From: an uncultured bacterium
GTDB taxonomy: Bacteria; Elusimicrobiota; Elusimicrobia; Elusimicrobiales; Elusimicrobiaceae
Assembly (NCBI GenBank): GCA_949296525.1
Contig: CASFOP010000008.1
Coordinates: 62,001 to 126,000, forward strand
DNA: 64,000 nucleotides
Reading direction: 5' to 3'
Shown piece by piece: positions 15,146 to 24,058 of the stretch (the first letter of the stretch is position 1; each line of letters begins with the position of its first letter). The translations under genes and the position numbers were made by a program. The notes beneath the pieces were generated by a model. That model saw only the letters and a program-made list of their open reading frames with translations, was not told the DNA's origin and ran no database searches.

Positions 15146-15781
15146 ATGGGCCGCACTTCCCTTCATACGGACGAAAAACTGTTAAAAACCGGCGCCGCGC
15201 TGGCGCGCAAAAAGGGCCTTTCCGGCTTTACGGTGCGCGAACTGTGCGCCAAAAGCAAGGTCAACCTGGGCATGTTCCATTATTACTTTAAAACCAAGGA
15301 ACGCTTTGACCGGGAGGTCCTGCGCACGCTTTACGGCGAGCTGATGAAAGATATTTCATTAGATCTTTCCCCCGCCGCCGCGCCGCGCAAAAACGCCGAA
15401 CGCATTTTAAAATCCATTCATACTTTTGCGCGGGAAAACCGGGTGCTTCTTTCCGCGCTGGCGGCGGACGTCATGTCCGGCGACAAACGCACACTGCAAT
15501 TTATCGTAAACAACTTTACGCATCACGTTTCCCTTCTGCTTAGTGAACTGCGCCGCGCCAAATTGACCCCGGCCGCGGCTGATATGCCCGTTTTTAACGC
15601 GGCCATCACGCTGGTGCTGCCGGTGGCCCTGCCGCAGCTGCTTTCGGGCACCCTGGACCGTCTGGGAGCCCATTTGCTGCCCGCGCCGGCGCGCCTGGCC
15701 GTAGGCTCCGTGTGGGCGGAAGAAAACGTCAACAAACGCATCCGTCTGTTGCTGGACGCGGTATTTGGGGAGGAAAAATGA
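15146..15781 (+). CDS. TetR-family repressor of the efflux operon
   Basis: A 211-residue protein. The N-terminal helix-turn-helix is clear (TGAALARKKGLSGFTVRELCAKSKVNLGMFHYYFKTKERF), followed by a helical ligand-binding domain resembling the CecR/YbiH group. It is the first gene of a seven-gene plus-strand operon, with operator-like palindromes just upstream and an ATGA overlap with the next gene. By analogy with E. coli CecR and YbhGFSR, it probably senses a substrate of the exporter; the ligand is unknown. Confidence 0.87.
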   Translation: MGRTSLHTDEKLLKTGAALARKKGLSGFTVRELCAKSKVNLGMFHYYFKTKERFDREVLRTLYGELMKDISLDLSPAAAPRKNAERILKSIHTFARENRVLLSALAADVMSGDKRTLQFIVNNFTHHVSLLLSELRRAKLTPAAADMPVFNAAITLVLPVALPQLLSGTLDRLGAHLLPAPARLAVGSVWAEENVNKRIRLLLDAVFGEEK

Positions 15782-17121
15782 AAAAACTTTTGGCCTTATT
15801 GATATGCACCTGGACGGGCGCCGCCCTGGCCGCGCCGCTGCCAGCCCGTCTGACGCTGGCGCAGTGTGAGGCGGACGCGCTGGCCTCCTCGCCGCAGCTT
15901 AAACAGCTGCAGGCGCAGGCCGACGCGGCGCAAAGCTCCTATAAAGCGTCCCGTTCCGTTTTTTACCCTACGCTGACGCTGGACGCACAGGGTTCCTGGG
16001 TGTCGGAAGTACCGTCGCTGGAGCTGGGCAACATGGAACACGAACTGGGCGACAACTGGGGCTATTCCGCCGGTCCGACGCTCAATTATGTATTATTTGA
16101 CGCGGGCGCGCGCTCCGGCCAGAGCAAAAGCGCCCTTTCCGCCGCACAAAGCGCGCAGCAGGAAAAAGTCTTTGCCCAAAAACAAATCCTGCTCCAGGTA
16201 CGCCAGGCTTATTTTACCGTACAGAACGATTTGGAAACGCTGTATTTTTTAAACGAACAGCTGGCCGTGGCCGATAAACAACTGGCCGACGTACAGGCCT
16301 CCTTTGACGCGGGGGCCAAAAGCCGCCTGGACGTATATATGGCCCGCCAGCAGCAAAGCCAGGTGCGTGCCGATATTGCCGCCGCACGCGGCAGCTTGGG
16401 CGCACACCTGCGCGCGCTTTTCCGTCTGACGGGCACCGATTACGGCATTAACGCCCAATACCCGCTGGACGGGCGGCTGGCCCGTGCTTCGCTGGATGGC
16501 GAAACCACCGCTTACCTGTCTGCCGACGGGCTGGAGCAAACCCTGCAGGGCTTTGCCCCTTATGGCGCTTCTTCGTTTGACGAAAATTCCCCCCGCCTGG
16601 CCGCGCTGGAAAGCATGGCGCAGTATTATGACTATTTGGCCGACAGTTACCGCGCCTCTTTGTACCCACGCATTTCCCTGCAGGGCGGAGCCTATTTTGA
16701 ATACCCCAACAGCATGATAAAAGAACATGTGTTTTTGGGCCGCGCGGGGGCAACGGTGTCGCTTCCGCTGTTTGAGGGCGGCAAAAACCGCCGGCAGGCC
16801 GACGCAGAGCGCGCCCGGGCCCGCGCCGCACAATATGAAAAACAGGACGCACGGCTGGACCTGGAAAAAATGTTTTATTCCGCCAAAGACGCACTCTATG
16901 CGCTGTCTTTGCAGGAAGAACTGACGCGCCAAATTATTGACGACGCGGCGCAGACGGCCCGCCTGACGTATGAGTCGTACAAGGCCGGAGCGGCTACCTT
17001 CTTTGACGTGGACCGCGCCAATCTGACCCTGCTGCAAAGCCGCCTGGCGTTGGCAGAATTGCAAACGCAGCAGCTGAACCATTTAGCCGTTATAGACAGT
17101 TTGGGAAAGGAGAATTTATGA
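15778..17121 (+). CDS. TolC-like outer membrane efflux protein
   Basis: A 447-residue protein from the ATG at 15778 (AGGA before it, ATGA overlap with tetR). Signal peptide MKKLLALLICTWTGAALAAP. Two halves each carry the outer membrane efflux protein pattern: a Leu-rich coiled-coil (ALASSPQLKQLQAQADAAQSSYKASRS) and a YPTLTLDAQG strand in the first, and YRASLYPRISLQGGAYF with LPLFEGGKNRRQADAERARARA in the second. It forms a trimeric channel-tunnel through the outer membrane and periplasm for the ABC pump encoded downstream. Confidence 0.88.
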   Translation: MKKLLALLICTWTGAALAAPLPARLTLAQCEADALASSPQLKQLQAQADAAQSSYKASRSVFYPTLTLDAQGSWVSEVPSLELGNMEHELGDNWGYSAGPTLNYVLFDAGARSGQSKSALSAAQSAQQEKVFAQKQILLQVRQAYFTVQNDLETLYFLNEQLAVADKQLADVQASFDAGAKSRLDVYMARQQQSQVRADIAAARGSLGAHLRALFRLTGTDYGINAQYPLDGRLARASLDGETTAYLSADGLEQTLQGFAPYGASSFDENSPRLAALESMAQYYDYLADSYRASLYPRISLQGGAYFEYPNSMIKEHVFLGRAGATVSLPLFEGGKNRRQADAERARARAAQYEKQDARLDLEKMFYSAKDALYALSLQEELTRQIIDDAAQTARLTYESYKAGAATFFDVDRANLTLLQSRLALAELQTQQLNHLAVIDSLGKENL

Positions 17122-17840
17122 AAAAAACCGTTATCATCGCCGTCGTTGTTTTGGCCGTGCTGGTGTTGGCCGCGCTGGCCTTTTTCCGCCATACGCCGTT
17201 TCATTACAGCGGCGTCGTGGAAGCCGTGGAAGTGGCCGTCCCCGCACGCTTAAACGATACCATTGCCGAGCTTTTTGTGGACGAAGGCTCCCCCGTAAAG
17301 GAAGGGCAGATACTGGCGCGGCTGGAATGCGCGGACACGGACTTAAAAGCCAAAATTGCCGAAATTGAATACAAACGCGCGGCACAGCTGTTGAAAACCA
17401 CCGCCGGCTCGCGGGAAAATTATGACCTGAAAAAACACCAGTTTGACCAGGCCGTCCTGCAAAAAAGCTGGTGCGAAATCAAAAGCCCCTTAACGGGCAA
17501 AGTGCTGTATAAATATTACGAGCCCGGGGAATTTATCACTGCGGGGCGCAAACTGCTCACGGTGGCCGATTTGCAAGAGCTGGACGTATGGATTTACGTG
17601 CCTTATGAAGAACTGGCTCGCATTTCCATCGGGCAGCGCGTGCGCGGGTACCTGCCGGAAACCGGCCAGTATTTTGAAGGCACGGTGTTAACCACCGACG
17701 ACGTGGCCGAATTTACCCCCAAAAACGTGCAGACGCGCAACGAACGCACGCGGCTGGTGTACGGCGTCAAAACCCGCTTCCACAATGACGAACGCCTGAC
17801 GTTAAAACCCGGCATGACGCTGGAAGCGCAGTTTGAATAG
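17118..17840 (+). CDS. HlyD/YbhG-type periplasmic adaptor (membrane fusion protein)
   Basis: A 240-residue protein with an N-terminal membrane anchor (VIIAVVVLAVLVLAALAFF). A biotinyl-lipoyl half (SGVVEAVEVAVPARLNDTIAELFVDEGSPVKEGQILARLE) is followed by a very short helical hairpin, the second lipoyl half (IKSPLTGKVLYKYYEPGEFITAGRKLLTVADL) and a beta-barrel. It is shorter than typical adaptors (about 330 residues) because the coiled coil is reduced. It overlaps the TolC gene by four bases and should bridge the TolC-like channel and the ABC permeases. Confidence 0.87.
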   Translation: MKKTVIIAVVVLAVLVLAALAFFRHTPFHYSGVVEAVEVAVPARLNDTIAELFVDEGSPVKEGQILARLECADTDLKAKIAEIEYKRAAQLLKTTAGSRENYDLKKHQFDQAVLQKSWCEIKSPLTGKVLYKYYEPGEFITAGRKLLTVADLQELDVWIYVPYEELARISIGQRVRGYLPETGQYFEGTVLTTDDVAEFTPKNVQTRNERTRLVYGVKTRFHNDERLTLKPGMTLEAQFE

Positions 17841-17848
17841 GAGCGGAT

Positions 17849-18577
17849 ATGGCTACGCGGGTGCAGGTGGAAAACGTCAGCAAAAAAATGGGGGCTACGC
17901 AGGCCCTGCAAAACGTCGGCACGGTGTTTGAAGCGGGGCGCGTACACGGCGTAGTCGGCCCCAACGGCGCGGGCAAAACCACGCTGCTGCGGCTGCTGGC
18001 GGGGCTTTTGCACCCCGATGAAGGGGACATCTTATACGAACGCGGCGGGCAGACGCTCACCGCCGTACAGGAAAGGCCGCATATCGGGTATTTCCCGCAG
18101 GAGCCGAGCCTGTATCCGGATTTAAGCTGTATGGAACATTTGGAATTTTTCCGCGACCTTTACGGCTTAAACGCCACCGATTTTGATAAACGCACCTCCG
18201 AACTGCTCTCGGCCACGGGTATGGCCCCGTTTACGGACCGGCCGGCCGGCAAACTCTCCGGCGGCATGTATAAAAAGCTGGGCCTGATGTGCGTGCTGTT
18301 AAACCGCCCGCAGCTGCTGCTTTTGGACGAACCCACCGTAGGGGTGGACCCCGTCAGCCGCCAGGAACTGTGGGACATCGTGTACGGGTTTGCGGGGCCG
18401 GAAATGACGGTCATTTTAAGCACGTCCTATATGGACGAAGCCCAGCGCTGCGCCAAAGTGCATTTGCTGCAGGACGGGCATTTGCGTGCGGCAGGCGCGC
18501 CGCGGGAACTGACGGCGCGTTTTCATGCAGAAAACTTTGCCGACATTTTTATGCAGGACGGTGAAAAACATGACTGA
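17849..18577 (+). CDS. ABC exporter ATP-binding protein 1 (YbhF N-half type)
   Basis: A 242-residue ATPase with Walker A GPNGAGKTT, the Q loop near YFPQEPSLYPDLS, signature LSGGMYKK, Walker B LLLLDEPTVG and a switch region STSYMDEAQR. Together with the next gene it corresponds to the two halves of the fused ATPase YbhF; here they are separate polypeptides and likely heterodimerise to power the two ABC-2 permeases. Eight bases separate it from the adaptor gene. Confidence 0.9.
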   Translation: MATRVQVENVSKKMGATQALQNVGTVFEAGRVHGVVGPNGAGKTTLLRLLAGLLHPDEGDILYERGGQTLTAVQERPHIGYFPQEPSLYPDLSCMEHLEFFRDLYGLNATDFDKRTSELLSATGMAPFTDRPAGKLSGGMYKKLGLMCVLLNRPQLLLLDEPTVGVDPVSRQELWDIVYGFAGPEMTVILSTSYMDEAQRCAKVHLLQDGHLRAAGAPRELTARFHAENFADIFMQDGEKHD

Positions 18578-19496
18578 CGAAATTATACGCGTAGAACACC
18601 TGATTATCGCTTTCGGCTCTTTTAAAGCCGTCAACGATATTTCCTTTACCGTGCGCCGCGGGGAAATTTTCGGCTTTCTGGGCGCCAACGGCGCGGGCAA
18701 AACCACCACCATACGCACGCTGTGCGGCATTTTAAACCCGACGTCAGGCACCGTACTGGTTAACGGGCAGGACGTCACCCAAAACACCGCGGTGTTAAAG
18801 CCGCACATCGGCTATATGTCGCAAAAATTTACGCTCTACCCCGATTTAAGCGTCCGCGAAAACCTGGAATTTGCCGGCAGCCTGTACAATATGACCAAAC
18901 AGGCCATACGCCGCCGCACCGAAGAACTGTTTGACTTCATCGGCCTGCACCATATCCCCAAAGGGCCCGCGCGCAGCCTCTCGGGCGGCGTCAAGCAGAT
19001 GATTGCGCTGGCGGCGGCCATTTTGCACGACCCCGAACTGATTTTTTTAGACGAGCCCACGGCGGGCACCTCCCCGCAGACGCGGCGGGCGTTCTGGGAT
19101 TTAATCTCCCGCCTGGCCTGCGAAGGAAAAACCGTTTTTGTTACCACTCATTATATGGACGAAGCCGAAAACTGCGCGCGCATCGTGCTGATGGAAAGAG
19201 GGAAAATTCTGGCCCTGGACAGCCCGCAGGGCCTCAAAAAACGCTATTTCCCCACGGGGCCGCTGGCGCTGACTTTTTTAAAGCCGCAGCAAATGCGCGT
19301 GGAAAAAGAAATACAAAACCTGGGGCTGGGCCAGGCCGCCGTATTTGGCGAAGGGCTGCGCGTGGCTGTGCGGGACGCGGAAGGCTTTGCGCGTTTTGCC
19401 GCGCAAAACCAAGATGTCTTTACCTATAAGGAAACGCCCGCCACGCTGGAGGACGTATTCCTCAAAGCCGTATCCGGCGCGGGAGGAGAAGCATGA
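18570..19496 (+). CDS. ABC exporter ATP-binding protein 2 (YbhF C-half type)
   Basis: A 308-residue ATPase from the ATG at 18570, overlapping the previous stop by eight bases. Walker A GANGAGKTTT, Q loop MSQKFTLYPDLS, signature LSGGVKQ, Walker B LIFLDEPTAG and the H-loop TTHYMDEAEN are all intact. A C-terminal regulatory extension (LEDVFLKAV) is typical of the drug/antibiotic exporter group. Partner of the preceding ATPase. Confidence 0.9.
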   Translation: MTDEIIRVEHLIIAFGSFKAVNDISFTVRRGEIFGFLGANGAGKTTTIRTLCGILNPTSGTVLVNGQDVTQNTAVLKPHIGYMSQKFTLYPDLSVRENLEFAGSLYNMTKQAIRRRTEELFDFIGLHHIPKGPARSLSGGVKQMIALAAAILHDPELIFLDEPTAGTSPQTRRAFWDLISRLACEGKTVFVTTHYMDEAENCARIVLMERGKILALDSPQGLKKRYFPTGPLALTFLKPQQMRVEKEIQNLGLGQAAVFGEGLRVAVRDAEGFARFAAQNQDVFTYKETPATLEDVFLKAVSGAGGEA

Positions 19497-20641
19497 AGCT
19501 GTTTTTACGGCGCGTACTGTCCATCGCAGCCAAAGAAGCCAAACACATCCGGCGTGACCCGTTCACGCTGGCGGTGTCGCTGGTGCTGCCTTTGGTATTT
19601 GTGGGGTTTTTCGGTTTTGTGATAGATCTGGACTATAAACACCTGCCTATTTTGGTGCAGGACAATGACCAAAGCTCCTATTCGCGCCGGCTGATACAGG
19701 AAGCCTCCTCCTCCCAATATTTTGACGTAACGCCCGTCAACTCCGCCGCGCGGGCGGACCGGCTCCTGTTGCAAAACGACACCAAAGCCCTGCTGATTAT
19801 TGAGCCGGACTACGGCAAACGCCTGGTGCGCGGCGAAGAAGGCCTTCCGGCCAAGTTGCAGCTGCTGACCGACGGGAGCGACAATGCCCAGGCCGCCATA
19901 CTCAGCGGTTATATGCAGGGGCTGGTACAGGCGGCGGAGGCGGACTTTCTGCGCCAAAACCCTGACGCGCCCGGCGCGGACACGGCCGATTTAAGCGCGG
20001 CCCTGCGCACACGTTTTTTATTTAATCCGGAGCTGAACAGCCGCTGGTTTATCGTGCCGGCTTTAAGCACCATTATTATCGGCTTTTTGGCCATTTTGCT
20101 GACCGCCATGACCGTAGCCAAAGAATGGGAAAACGGCTCCATGGAGCTGTTGCTTTCCACCCCCGCTTCGCCGCTGCAAATTGTGCTGGGCAAACTGCTG
20201 CCTTATTTTGTGCTGACATTCTTTGACGTTATGTTGGTATTCGTACTGGCGCTTTTGGTGTTCCGCATTCCTTTTTTGGGCAGTTTCCCGCTGTATGCGG
20301 CGGCCTGCACGCTCTACATCACCGGTGCGCTGGCGCTGGGGCTGTTGATTTCCGTACTGACGCGCCAGCAGCAGGCGGCCATACAGTTCGGCTTTGCCGT
20401 GGGACTTTTGCCTTCGTTTATTTTCTCGGGGTTTATTTTCCCCATAGAAAACATGCCGCTGTTTTTCCGCTGTCTGACGGCGCTATTCCCGCAGCGGTGG
20501 TTTTTAAGCATCAGCCGCAGTTTGTTTTTAAGCGAGGCGGGTTTCACCGCGCTGGCGGGGCCATTTGCGGCCATTACGCTGTTTGCCGCGGCGATGATTT
20601 TGCTGGCGGTGAAAAATTTTAAAACGGACGTGGAACCATGA
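19493..20641 (+). CDS. ABC-2 type permease (YbhS-like)
   Basis: A 382-residue permease. One N-terminal transmembrane helix (FTLAVSLVLPLVFVGFFGFVI) is followed by a large periplasmic domain of about 150 residues and five C-terminal helices. The family motif AKEWENGSMELLLSTPASPLQIVLGKLLPY is present. GGAGGAG precedes the ATG, which overlaps the ATPase stop. Paralogous to the next gene; the two form the heterodimeric membrane channel. Confidence 0.88.
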   Translation: MKLFLRRVLSIAAKEAKHIRRDPFTLAVSLVLPLVFVGFFGFVIDLDYKHLPILVQDNDQSSYSRRLIQEASSSQYFDVTPVNSAARADRLLLQNDTKALLIIEPDYGKRLVRGEEGLPAKLQLLTDGSDNAQAAILSGYMQGLVQAAEADFLRQNPDAPGADTADLSAALRTRFLFNPELNSRWFIVPALSTIIIGFLAILLTAMTVAKEWENGSMELLLSTPASPLQIVLGKLLPYFVLTFFDVMLVFVLALLVFRIPFLGSFPLYAAACTLYITGALALGLLISVLTRQQQAAIQFGFAVGLLPSFIFSGFIFPIENMPLFFRCLTALFPQRWFLSISRSLFLSEAGFTALAGPFAAITLFAAAMILLAVKNFKTDVEP

Positions 20642-21756
20642 ACATACGCACACGCACCCTGGCGGGGTTTATCGCCAAAGAATTTACCCAGATTTTCCGC
20701 GATCCAAAAATGATTGTGGCGCTGTTTTTCATTCCGCTGATGCAGCTGATTATGTTCGGCCTGGCGCTGACCAGCGAAGTAAAAAATATTGAATTTGCCG
20801 TCGTTTCCCGTCCCTCCGCCCTGGCGCGTGAAGTGCAGACGCGCGCGCTGGCTTCGGGCTGGTTTAAAAAGGCCGAACAAATAGACGGCGCAAACGTGCC
20901 CGACCCGGCCGCCCTGCTGACGCAGCGGCGCGCCGAAGCCGTGCTGGTGGCCCCCGCCGAAGGGCTGGAAGCCGCGCTGGAACGAGGAGACAAGCCCGTA
21001 CAGCTTTTAATCAACGCCATCAACGCCCAACGCGCCCAACAGGTAGAAACCTATGTCCGGCAAATCCTGGCGCGGGCGGCGGCTTCGCACGGCTATAATT
21101 TGGCCGGCGCGGGCCTGATAGAGCTGGACATACGCGTCATGTTCAATCATTACATGGACACGACGGATTTTATGGTGCCCGCCCTGCTGGTCATGGCCAG
21201 CTTCATCGTGCTGGTCATCGTATGCTGTATGTCCATTACCAAGGAAAAAGAAACGGGCACCATGGAAAAGCTGATTTCCTCCCCCGCCTCCACGGCGGAA
21301 ATACTGCTGGGCAAAACGGTGCCGTATTTTCTGCTGGGGCTGGCGATTATCGCCTCCATGCTTTTGGTGGGCATATTCGGTTTTGGCGTGGCCTGGAGAG
21401 GCTCGGTATGGCAGCTGCTCATCAATGCGGTGATTTTAGTTTCCTGCGCCCTGTCCGTCGCCACCTTGATAAGTACCGTTACATACACACAGCAGCAGGC
21501 CATGATGGCCGGCGTACTGGTACTCATGCCGGCTATTCTGCTCTCCGGCGTATTCTTTCCGGTGGCAAACATTCCGGCGGTGTTCCGCTGGATGTGTTAC
21601 TTTAATCCGCTGATGTATGCCACGGCCAACTTCCGCAATGTGATTTTAAAAGGCGGGGACTGGCTTTACTTCTGGCAATACGCCGCCGTAGCCGCCGCCA
21701 TGGCCCTGCTGCTGACATCTGCCGCATACAAAAACTTCAAAGCCAAACTGAACTGA
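20638..21756 (+). CDS. ABC-2 type permease (YbhR-like)
   Basis: A 372-residue permease with the same layout as its neighbour: an N-terminal helix (MIVALFFIPLMQLIMFGLAL), a periplasmic domain, then five helices beginning FMVPALLVMASFIVLVIVCCMSI. The motif TKEKETGTMEKLISSPASTAEILLGKTVPY is conserved. It overlaps the previous gene by ATGA and ends the operon; no obvious terminator follows before the convergent ankyrin gene. Confidence 0.88.
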   Translation: MNIRTRTLAGFIAKEFTQIFRDPKMIVALFFIPLMQLIMFGLALTSEVKNIEFAVVSRPSALAREVQTRALASGWFKKAEQIDGANVPDPAALLTQRRAEAVLVAPAEGLEAALERGDKPVQLLINAINAQRAQQVETYVRQILARAAASHGYNLAGAGLIELDIRVMFNHYMDTTDFMVPALLVMASFIVLVIVCCMSITKEKETGTMEKLISSPASTAEILLGKTVPYFLLGLAIIASMLLVGIFGFGVAWRGSVWQLLINAVILVSCALSVATLISTVTYTQQQAMMAGVLVLMPAILLSGVFFPVANIPAVFRWMCYFNPLMYATANFRNVILKGGDWLYFWQYAAVAAAMALLLTSAAYKNFKAKLN

Positions 21757-21791
21757 TCCCTGCACTCCAAAGGTTCTTTGCATATCAGTCC

Positions 21792-23030
21792 CTATAAAAC
21801 CCCGGCCTTTTGCAGAAAATCAATCATTTCCGCGCCGCTATGTTTGGCTATATCCAAAGCCGTTATTTCTGTATCTCCGTTACAGCCTTTTACATGGATA
21901 TCCGCACCGGCTTGCAGCAAACGCTTTACCAAAACCAAATTATTATTCTGCACGCTCAGCATAAGCGGGGAAAGGCAATATTTTTCATCTATATTCGCCA
22001 TTCCGGCCACTAGGTTCGTTTCATTCCAGCAAATATCGGGATCTGCGTGATGTTCTAAAAGCCACAGTGCTTTTTCCGTATAATTATTTTTGCAGGCAAA
22101 AGCCAATGCCGAATAGGATTTCGTATGTAAATGCACCGACTGGCGGAAAGAATAAGAAAATCCTGTATTTACATTCACTCCCTCACCCAATAGGATTTCC
22201 GCCACGGCAACGGACGGCGTATCCGTAAATGCTTTGTTTTTAGTATCTTGATTAGCCTCCCCCAAATGAGTCTGTATATACGCCACATCGCCGCGCAAGG
22301 CCGCCTGGAGAAAACCTTCCCGGTTTTTTTGAACCTGATACTGTTTAAGCCACAAATCCACCCCGCAGCGGGCCGCTATATTCTGTATACTCATACCGCG
22401 GGCATCCTGATAATGCAGGTTCGCGCCGGCATTTATCAATGCCTGCATCAGCCTAAAATTTTTATGTTCCGCCGCCAACATCAGGGCCGAAGGACCGCTG
22501 AGCGCCTTTTCTCCCAATAGTACCGGCAAATTTACATTGGCTCCGCGTTCCAGCAGCAACTGCACATTCTGTATTCTGTTTATGCGGCAGGCGTGCAGCA
22601 GGGCCGTATAACTGACGGGGATCTGATGTCCTTGCGCTACCGTATAGCCTTTAAAATAAATATTCACATCCATCCCTTTTTGCAGGTATTTGTCCAAGAC
22701 TGCAGTGGAACTAGTATGTACAAATGCTGAAACAGCCCTTCCGCTTTCATCCCGTAAGGAAAAGGTCTCTAAAAGTTTGATAATTTCCCCGGAAGCCCCA
22801 GCCTGGCGGGCAATGTCCAAAGCATTTTTCCCGCCACTGTATACCCGGTCTGGATTGACGCCGGCGTCCAAAAGCAAATTCAGGCATTTTGCATCCCCCT
22901 GCGTAACGGCTCGGATGAGGGCGGTGCAAGCCAGGTTTTTGCGTTCTTTGGCATTGTGCAAAAAGTCCATCACATACTCCATATCCCCATTTTGTAATGC
23001 GGCTATGAATTTGGTCTCTTGTGATTTCAT
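21792..23030 (-). CDS. Ankyrin-repeat protein
   Basis: A 412-residue protein starting MKSQETKFIAALQNGDMEYV. The start at 23030 is preferred because AGGAGG lies eight bases before it. About nine ankyrin repeats are spread through the protein (for example NLLLDAGVNPDRV, LLHACRINRIQNVQLLLERGANVNLP, LMLAAEHKNFRLMQALINAGANLHYQDARG, LVKRLLQAGADIHVKGCNGDTEITALDIAKHSG). No signal peptide or enzyme domain is visible. Probably a cytoplasmic protein-binding scaffold. Convergent with the efflux operon. Confidence 0.85.
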   Translation of the reverse strand: MKSQETKFIAALQNGDMEYVMDFLHNAKERKNLACTALIRAVTQGDAKCLNLLLDAGVNPDRVYSGGKNALDIARQAGASGEIIKLLETFSLRDESGRAVSAFVHTSSTAVLDKYLQKGMDVNIYFKGYTVAQGHQIPVSYTALLHACRINRIQNVQLLLERGANVNLPVLLGEKALSGPSALMLAAEHKNFRLMQALINAGANLHYQDARGMSIQNIAARCGVDLWLKQYQVQKNREGFLQAALRGDVAYIQTHLGEANQDTKNKAFTDTPSVAVAEILLGEGVNVNTGFSYSFRQSVHLHTKSYSALAFACKNNYTEKALWLLEHHADPDICWNETNLVAGMANIDEKYCLSPLMLSVQNNNLVLVKRLLQAGADIHVKGCNGDTEITALDIAKHSGAEMIDFLQKAGVL

Positions 23031-23187
23031 AGAATTTCCTCCTTTGCCCAAAAAACGGTACAGCGGTTATTTTGCGGTATTTTCCGACGGGTTCTTATTT
23101 CATATTTTACCATACGGGGAAAGCTTTTCCCGGCTGGCTCCCGGCCATACCCGAACAAATATCTTCGGATGCAGCCGTTTTTATCAT

Positions 23188-23213
23188 AAAAAAGCCGCCC
23201 CGGGGGCGGCAAA
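23188..23213 (-). terminator. Terminator of ferritin gene
   Basis: The minus strand shows a GCCGCC...GGCGGC-type stem (GCCGCCCCCGGGGCGGC) followed by TTTTTTAT, 20 bases past the ferritin stop. Confidence 0.75.
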
Positions 23214-23233
23214 AATTCCGACAGGCGGATATA

Positions 23234-23743
23234 TTAGCCGATAACAGGCGCCACATAGGTGCGGGCGGCCAACTCACGGTCCAGCATCAGCAGGGCGTGG
23301 CGGTCATCACCGATCAGCTTCAGCGTGCCAAGCAGTTGGCGCACATTGGCTTCTTCTTCCACCTGTTCTTTTACATACCAGTCCAAAAAGGACACGGCGG
23401 CGCGGTCTTTTTCCCCTTCGGCCACGTCCACCAAGGCATTGATTTTGGAGGTTACCAGCTCTTCGTGTTTGAGCACCTGTTCAAACACGGCCAGCGTGCT
23501 GTCGCCTTCCAGCGCGGGTTTGGCAACGCAGGCCAGCTCCACATGCCCGCCGCGTTCATGCACATAGTCATAAAGCCCCAGCGCATGGGCGTGTTCTTCC
23601 TGCACCTGCACATTAAACCAGTTGGCAATGCCTTTGAGGTGTTTTTCCTCAAAAAAAGACTTCATGGCCAAATACAAATATTCGGAATATAACTCCGCAT
23701 TGATTTGGTCATTAAACGCTTTTTGCAATTTTTCGCTAAACAT
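23234..23743 (-). CDS. ftnA: Non-haem ferritin
   Basis: A 169-residue four-helix ferritin that oxidises and stores iron as a 24-mer in the cytoplasm. Ferroxidase residues are visible: INAELYSEYLYLAM (Glu17), QVQEEHAHALGLYDYV (Glu50, His53), LKHEELVTSKINAL (Glu94 region) and VKEQVEEEANVRQLL (Glu127/130 region). Length is normal for bacterial FtnA. The upstream region holds a -10 box and a short palindrome at the expected start of transcription, suggesting metal- or redox-responsive control. Confidence 0.94.
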   Translation of the reverse strand: MFSEKLQKAFNDQINAELYSEYLYLAMKSFFEEKHLKGIANWFNVQVQEEHAHALGLYDYVHERGGHVELACVAKPALEGDSTLAVFEQVLKHEELVTSKINALVDVAEGEKDRAAVSFLDWYVKEQVEEEANVRQLLGTLKLIGDDRHALLMLDRELAARTYVAPVIG

Positions 23744-23757
23744 ATTTTCTCCTTAAA

Positions 23758-23782
23758 TAAGAATCTTTCTTAATTTATTATA
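23758..23782 (-). promoter_or_regulatory. Ferritin promoter with operator-like palindrome
   Basis: On the minus strand TATAAT (23782-23777) is followed, near the expected +1, by the perfect inverted repeat TAAGAA-N3-TTCTTA (23772-23758). It does not match a consensus Fur or PerR box that I can identify. Confidence 0.5.
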
Positions 23783-23835
23783 ACTCTTTTTTGCAAAACG
23801 CGTAAATTATGCCGCTTTTCCAAAAGGGCCTGTAA

Positions 23836-24042
23836 TATTGGAATTTTCGTACGGTAGTGCGTGCCGCCGCAATATCTGGGCCGCGCGCCGGCTTTTCTGA
23901 TGGCTCTGTCCGTTACCTCCTTTCCTATGCCGTGGGGCGTATGCCGGGCAGGTTCGGCGCGCCGAGCGGCTTTTGGGCCGCCGGGGCCCTGCTGCTCTGA
24001 GGCCTGCCGCTTTTGTTTTGGGCCCGTTCTTCTAAATCATAA
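23836..24042 (+). pseudogene. Fragment of a membrane transporter C-terminus (MFS-like)
   Basis: Read in the frame of 23836, the sequence encodes YLLSYAVGRMPGRFGAPSGF, then WAAGALLL, an in-frame TGA (23998-24000), and GLPLLFWARSSKS before TAA at 24042. This resembles the last loop and final helix of a major-facilitator permease. There is no start, most of the gene is missing and one internal stop is present, so it is a relic. It fills the otherwise empty gap between ferritin and the aldo/keto reductase. Confidence 0.4.
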
Positions 24043-24058
24043 GCAGGGGGCGGCAGAA

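Noticed and set aside
16249..17082. 277-codon minus-strand frame opposite the TolC-like gene
   Set aside because: Shadow of a GC-rich coding strand; no recognisable domain or start signal.
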